A stretch of DNA of 9,480 nt from Chth-196 sp044376515 (GTDB taxonomy: Bacteria > Verrucomicrobiota > Verrucomicrobiia > Chthoniobacterales > Chthoniobacteraceae), in NCBI GenBank assembly GCA_044376515.1, contig JBILKV010000172.1, positions 1 through 9,480 of the forward strand, written 5' to 3'. The first letter of the stretch is position 1. Each line of letters opens with the position of its first letter. The notes beneath the pieces are model-generated. The model was not told the DNA's origin and searched no databases. It saw only the letters and a program-made list of their open reading frames with translations. Of this stretch, positions 6,425 through 9,480 are shown piece by piece. Both the position numbers and the translations under genes were made by a program.

Positions 6425-7750
6425 ATGAAACTGCGGACGACTCTTCAGATCTTTTACGCCGGTCTCGTGGCCGTGAGTGGCCTGCCTTTGGGAGGCTGTA
6501 AAAGGCCGACTCTCCCCAACGCGGCAAAGGCGGTACCGGCCGAAGCGCCGGTGCCGGCACCCGCGCCCGAGCCCGCCGTGGAAGCGCCCCCGCCGGCGCC
6601 CAAAATAAAACAGGCTGACACGAAAGGTTCGGTGGTGGCCCTGTGTTACCACCGGTTTGAGGAAAAGCCCAAGGAATCCCTGGCCATCACGCCCGTGGCA
6701 TTTGAGGCGCAACTACAGACTCTGAAGGACTCCGGATTCACCGTGATTCCGATGCAGGATTTTCTCGCGTGGCGTCGGGGTGAGAAAAGCATTCCCGACA
6801 AAAGCTGCCTCATTTCAATCGATGACGGCTACCGCTCCGGCTACGACGTGGCATGGCCGATTTTGAAGAAGTTCGGCTATCCCTTCACGATGTTTATCTA
6901 CACGGCGTTTGTGAAGGGGGGAGCATTGGCCGGGGGGGCCTCCCTCTCTTGGGCCGAGCTGGCGGAGATGCGTGACGCCGGGGTGGACATCCAAAGCCAC
7001 ACGATCAACCACCAGAGTTTGCGCATCAAAAAGGGTAAGTTTCAAAGCCAGTTCGCCACGTACGAGGACTGGTTGCAGAGCGAAATCGCCGGATCCAAGC
7101 ATCAGTTGGAGTCGCGCCTTGGCATTTCGGTCGGAGTGTTGGCGTACCCTTACGGGATCCATAGCGAACAAGTGCGGGCCATGGCGCTCGCGGCGGGTTA
7201 CGAAGCGGCTTTCACCGTCTACGGCCAGCGCCTGACTTATCACAGCCCTGCCGACCAGCTCGGCCGGTATGCCATCGAACACAACAAACCCAAGATCTTT
7301 AACGATGCTCTAGCGATGGTCGGAGGAGGAGGAGGGGGCGGGGGCGGTGGGGGCGCGGGGGAATCCAATGCCGCGCCGGTTTCGGGCCAGATTGCCGCGG
7401 CGGGCATGCTGACAGTGCCGATGGAGGGCGAGGTGGTGCACGAACTCAAGCCCCCCATCAAAGCTAATTTGGCCGCCATGGGCGAGGTGGAGCCGGGCAC
7501 GGTTGAGATCCGGGTGAGCGGAGTCGGACCCGTGCCGGTCAAGTATGATCCGGCAACCAAGCTGGCAACGGGCACCCTCTTGCAACCGTTAAAAGACCGC
7601 GATGTCACCGTGATTTTGTCCGCGCTCCTGCGCGGGAAGAAAGTCGAGGTGCGTTGGCGCTTCACCTGTGACGCGGTAGGCGGACACGGTGCGCAGGCTG
7701 GCGGGCCGGCTGCGGCCGGTGCTGCGGGTCCGTCCGCCACCTCGCGCTAG
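6425..7750 (+). CDS. Lipoprotein polysaccharide deacetylase (NodB/CE4) with poly-Gly linker and C-terminal beta-domain
   Basis: This 441-residue protein probably removes N-acetyl groups from a cell-wall or exopolysaccharide substrate at the cell envelope. Residues 1-25 are a lipoprotein signal ending in the lipobox LGGC, so Cys25 would be lipidated. A Pro/Ala-rich spacer (about 31-60) follows. The NodB domain (about 68-290) opens with ALCYHRF (72-78). It has SIDDGY with Asp133 (expected base) and Asp134 (metal), the metal ligands His192 and His196 in SHTINH, and AYPYG (240-244). These match the CE4 motifs, with Ser-Ile in place of the usual Thr-Phe before DDG. Eleven glycines (300-310) then lead to a beta-rich domain (about 327-415, containing VEIRVSGVGPVPVKYDP) that resembles an Ig-like fold, and a Gly/Ala-rich tail. 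ATG 6425 is chosen because it gives the complete signal; no Shine-Dalgarno is seen. hrpA follows after 45 bp. The enzyme class is firm; the substrate and the beta-domain role are unknown. Confidence 0.88.
   Translation: MKLRTTLQIFYAGLVAVSGLPLGGCKRPTLPNAAKAVPAEAPVPAPAPEPAVEAPPPAPKIKQADTKGSVVALCYHRFEEKPKESLAITPVAFEAQLQTLKDSGFTVIPMQDFLAWRRGEKSIPDKSCLISIDDGYRSGYDVAWPILKKFGYPFTMFIYTAFVKGGALAGGASLSWAELAEMRDAGVDIQSHTINHQSLRIKKGKFQSQFATYEDWLQSEIAGSKHQLESRLGISVGVLAYPYGIHSEQVRAMALAAGYEAAFTVYGQRLTYHSPADQLGRYAIEHNKPKIFNDALAMVGGGGGGGGGGGAGESNAAPVSGQIAAAGMLTVPMEGEVVHELKPPIKANLAAMGEVEPGTVEIRVSGVGPVPVKYDPATKLATGTLLQPLKDRDVTVILSALLRGKKVEVRWRFTCDAVGGHGAQAGGPAAAGAAGPSATSR
7322..7361 (+). repeat. Poly-glycine codon tract with G-quadruplex motif
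   Basis: Bases 7322-7354 encode 11 consecutive Gly codons (GGA four times, then GGG/GGC/GGT) inside the deacetylase gene. Within 7334-7361 are four runs of five G, separated by 1, 4 and 3 bases, which is a textbook G-quadruplex pattern on the coding strand and hence also in the mRNA. In the protein it is a flexible hinge between the catalytic and C-terminal domains. Simple GGA/G-run repeats are prone to slippage; the frame is intact here. Confidence 0.8.
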
Positions 7751-7772
7751 GGGGGCCGGCCCTCCCTCTTTT
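7750..7772 (+). terminator. Possible intrinsic terminator after the deacetylase gene
   Basis: GGGGGG (7750-7755) can pair with CCCTCC (7760-7765) across a 4-nt CCGG loop, giving a 6-bp stem with one G-T wobble. It is followed by a T-rich stretch, CTCTTTT. The stem begins at the last base of the TAG stop. The T-run is short, so this may only attenuate transcription into hrpA. The CCGG loop sits in a perfect GGGCCGGCCC palindrome (7753-7762), which could equally be chance in such GC-rich DNA. Confidence 0.3.
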
Positions 7773-7795
7773 GAAGCGGACTGCGTCTGGTTGGA

Positions 7796-9480
7796 ATGGG
7801 GAAGATTTGCTATCCGGATGACTTGCCCATTTCGGCGAGACGCGGGGAAATTCTGTCCCTGCTGCGGACGCACCAAGTGTTGGTGGTCGCGGGCGAAACC
7901 GGCTCGGGGAAGACGACACAGCTGCCCAAAATGTGCGCGGAAGCGGGGCTTTCGGCACAGGGCCGTATCGGGTGCACGCAGCCTCGGCGCGTGGCCGCAT
8001 TGAGCGTCTCCCGCCGGGTGGCTGACGAATTGGGAGTGGCCTGGGGAAAGGAGGTGGGCTGCAAGATCCGATTCAAAGACGACACGGGACCCGAGACGCG
8101 GATCAAATTCATGACGGACGGCATCCTGCTCGCAGAGATCCAGTCGGATCCTCTGTTGCGAGCCTACTCGGTGTTGATTCTGGACGAGGCGCACGAGCGC
8201 TCCCTCAACATTGACTTTCTGCTGGGATATCTCCGCGGGTTGCTTGGGCGACGGCCGGATTTGAAACTCGTGATCACCTCCGCGACCATCGATACCGCCG
8301 AGTTTTCCCGTGCCTTTGGCAACGCCCCGGTCGTGGAAGTCTCGGGGCGCTCATGGCCGGTGGAAATCCGCTATCGTCCCTTGGATGGGGAGGCGGCGGA
8401 CGGGTACGAAACGGTGGGCCACATTGAGGCGTGCCTGCGGGTCACCGAGGAGGTGCTGCTGGAATCCGACGACGGAGATGTCCTCGTTTTTCTACCCACG
8501 GAACGGGATATCCGCGAAGCGCGTGAGTGGATGGAGTCAGCTCTCGGTAAGGGGACGGAGGTGCTCCCCCTCTACGGACGCATGCCTGCCACGGAACAGC
8601 AGCGCATTTTTACCCCTGGACCGAGGAGGCGGGTGATTCTTGCCACAAACGTCGCGGAAACCTCCCTCACCCTGCCGCGTATCCGCTTCGTGGTGGACGC
8701 GGGACTTGCAAGGGTGAGCCGTTACAATCCGCGGACCCGCACCAAGCACTTGCCCGTGGAAGCGATCTCCCAGAGCAGCGCAAACCAGCGCGCCGGGCGC
8801 GCCGGTCGGCTCGGCCCGGGCGTGGCGATCCGCCTTTACGCGGAGGAAGACTACGAAAAGCGTCCCCGGTTTGCGCAGCCCGAGCTGCAGAGGGCTAATC
8901 TTGCCGAGGTCATTCTGAGGATGAAGGCGTTTGGACTCGGGGAGATCGAAACGTTTCCGTTTTTGACTCCACCGGTCTCAGCCTCGATCCGGGCGGGCTA
9001 CCGGTTGCTGCATGAACTCGGCGCGCTGGACGAGCTCAACGCCTTGACGGTGCTTGGACGGGAACTGGCCCGGCTTCCGATCGACCCAGTGTTAGGCCGG
9101 ATGCTGCTAGAGGCCCGCAACGAGGGCGTGCTTCCCGAGGTGCTCGCGATCGCGGCGGGACTGAGCATCCCGGACCCGAGGGAGCGGCCCGACGAGCAGA
9201 AGGACGCGGCTCAGGCGGCCCATCAAAAATTTGCGCATCCTCAGTCGGACTTTTTGAGCCTGTTGGAAATCTGGAGGCAGTCCCCCTCGCCCGAAGGACG
9301 TGCAGGCAGCAACCTGCTCCGTCGCTTCTGCAAGGTACACTTCCTTTCCTTCACACGGATGCGGGAGTGGCGGGACATTCACAGGCAACTAGAGGAGGTT
9401 TTTCCGCAGGAAGGCCGGCACCTGACCGAACCCTTGCGACCGCCCGCTTCAACCGCGTGCCAGGATCCCGCGCCTGTCCC
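7796..9480 (+). CDS. hrpA: ATP-dependent DEAH-box RNA helicase HrpA, 3' end outside window
   Basis: The frame is open from ATG 7796 to the window end: 561 codons with no stop. It encodes a cytoplasmic DEAH/RHA helicase; E. coli HrpA has been linked to mRNA processing and to rescue of stalled or collided ribosomes. Motif I is GETGSGKTTQ (33-42, Lys39), motif Ia TQPRRVAA (61-68), motif II DEAH (130-133), motif III SAT (162-164), motif V ATNVAETS (283-290) and motif VI QRAGRAGR (331-338, arginine fingers). The winged-helix and helical HA2 region follows (about 360-480). RMREWRDIHRQL (521-532) is typical of HrpA rather than HrpB. E. coli HrpA is about 1300 residues, so more than half may lie beyond the edge. 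The N-terminus is short: YPDDLP (6-11), normally tens of residues in, is almost at the start. The in-frame TGA at 7772 rules out a longer ATG-initiated form. There is no clear Shine-Dalgarno. It lies 45 bp after the deacetylase gene. Confidence 0.93.
   Translation, partial: MGKICYPDDLPISARRGEILSLLRTHQVLVVAGETGSGKTTQLPKMCAEAGLSAQGRIGCTQPRRVAALSVSRRVADELGVAWGKEVGCKIRFKDDTGPETRIKFMTDGILLAEIQSDPLLRAYSVLILDEAHERSLNIDFLLGYLRGLLGRRPDLKLVITSATIDTAEFSRAFGNAPVVEVSGRSWPVEIRYRPLDGEAADGYETVGHIEACLRVTEEVLLESDDGDVLVFLPTERDIREAREWMESALGKGTEVLPLYGRMPATEQQRIFTPGPRRRVILATNVAETSLTLPRIRFVVDAGLARVSRYNPRTRTKHLPVEAISQSSANQRAGRAGRLGPGVAIRLYAEEDYEKRPRFAQPELQRANLAEVILRMKAFGLGEIETFPFLTPPVSASIRAGYRLLHELGALDELNALTVLGRELARLPIDPVLGRMLLEARNEGVLPEVLAIAAGLSIPDPRERPDEQKDAAQAAHQKFAHPQSDFLSLLEIWRQSPSPEGRAGSNLLRRFCKVHFLSFTRMREWRDIHRQLEEVFPQEGRHLTEPLRPPASTACQDPAPV

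Noticed and set aside
1..9480. Mobile elements, CRISPR arrays, tRNA or rRNA genes, defence or biosynthetic systems
   Set aside because: No transposase, integrase, repeated spacer pattern, cloverleaf or rRNA-like sequence was seen. All long reading frames are accounted for by metabolic, envelope or RNA-helicase genes.

Overview
The window (GC-rich, roughly 60-65 % by eye) looks like chromosomal DNA from the Planctomycetota-Verrucomicrobiota group, most likely a verrucomicrobium. The main reason is a 1026-residue secreted protein of the PVC-type membrane-bound dehydrogenase / heme-binding family, next to a formylglycine sulfatase and a ceramidase-like hydrolase. This combination is typical of those phyla. 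The species assignment is inference.

Layout. (1) Positions 1-1239, minus strand: a secreted sulfatase whose C-terminal end lies beyond the left edge. (2) Positions 1240-1496: a divergent intergenic spacer with a candidate minus-strand promoter, a short perfect palindrome, and a C-rich tract (G-quadruplex motif on the other strand) abutting the next start codon. (3) Positions 1497-5952, plus strand: a likely two-gene operon (19-bp gap) coding for the PVC-type dehydrogenase with a C-terminal c-type heme site, then a neutral-ceramidase-like hydrolase. (4) Positions 5953-6424: 472 bp with no convincing gene but with nested inverted repeats, a T6A6 tract and a doubtful 35-codon ORF. (5) Positions 6425-7750, plus strand: a lipoprotein polysaccharide deacetylase with a poly-glycine linker and a C-terminal beta-rich domain. 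(6) Positions 7796-9480, plus strand: the N-terminal 561 codons of the DEAH-box RNA helicase HrpA, cut by the right edge.

How the genes may work together. The sulfatase, dehydrogenase/cytochrome and ceramidase-like protein all carry export signals and share one divergent control region. They could form a periplasmic set that desulfates, oxidises and hydrolyses a sulfated or amide-containing substrate. The substrate cannot be read from the sequence. The deacetylase lipoprotein is probably a separate envelope-remodelling function, and hrpA is a housekeeping RNA helicase.

I found no mobile element, tRNA, rRNA or CRISPR array, and no defence system. None of the five genes has a clear Shine-Dalgarno sequence. 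The least ordinary items are the two G-quadruplex motifs, the palindrome in the divergent spacer, the poly-Gly deacetylase architecture, and the probable threonine where ceramidases have their nucleophilic serine.
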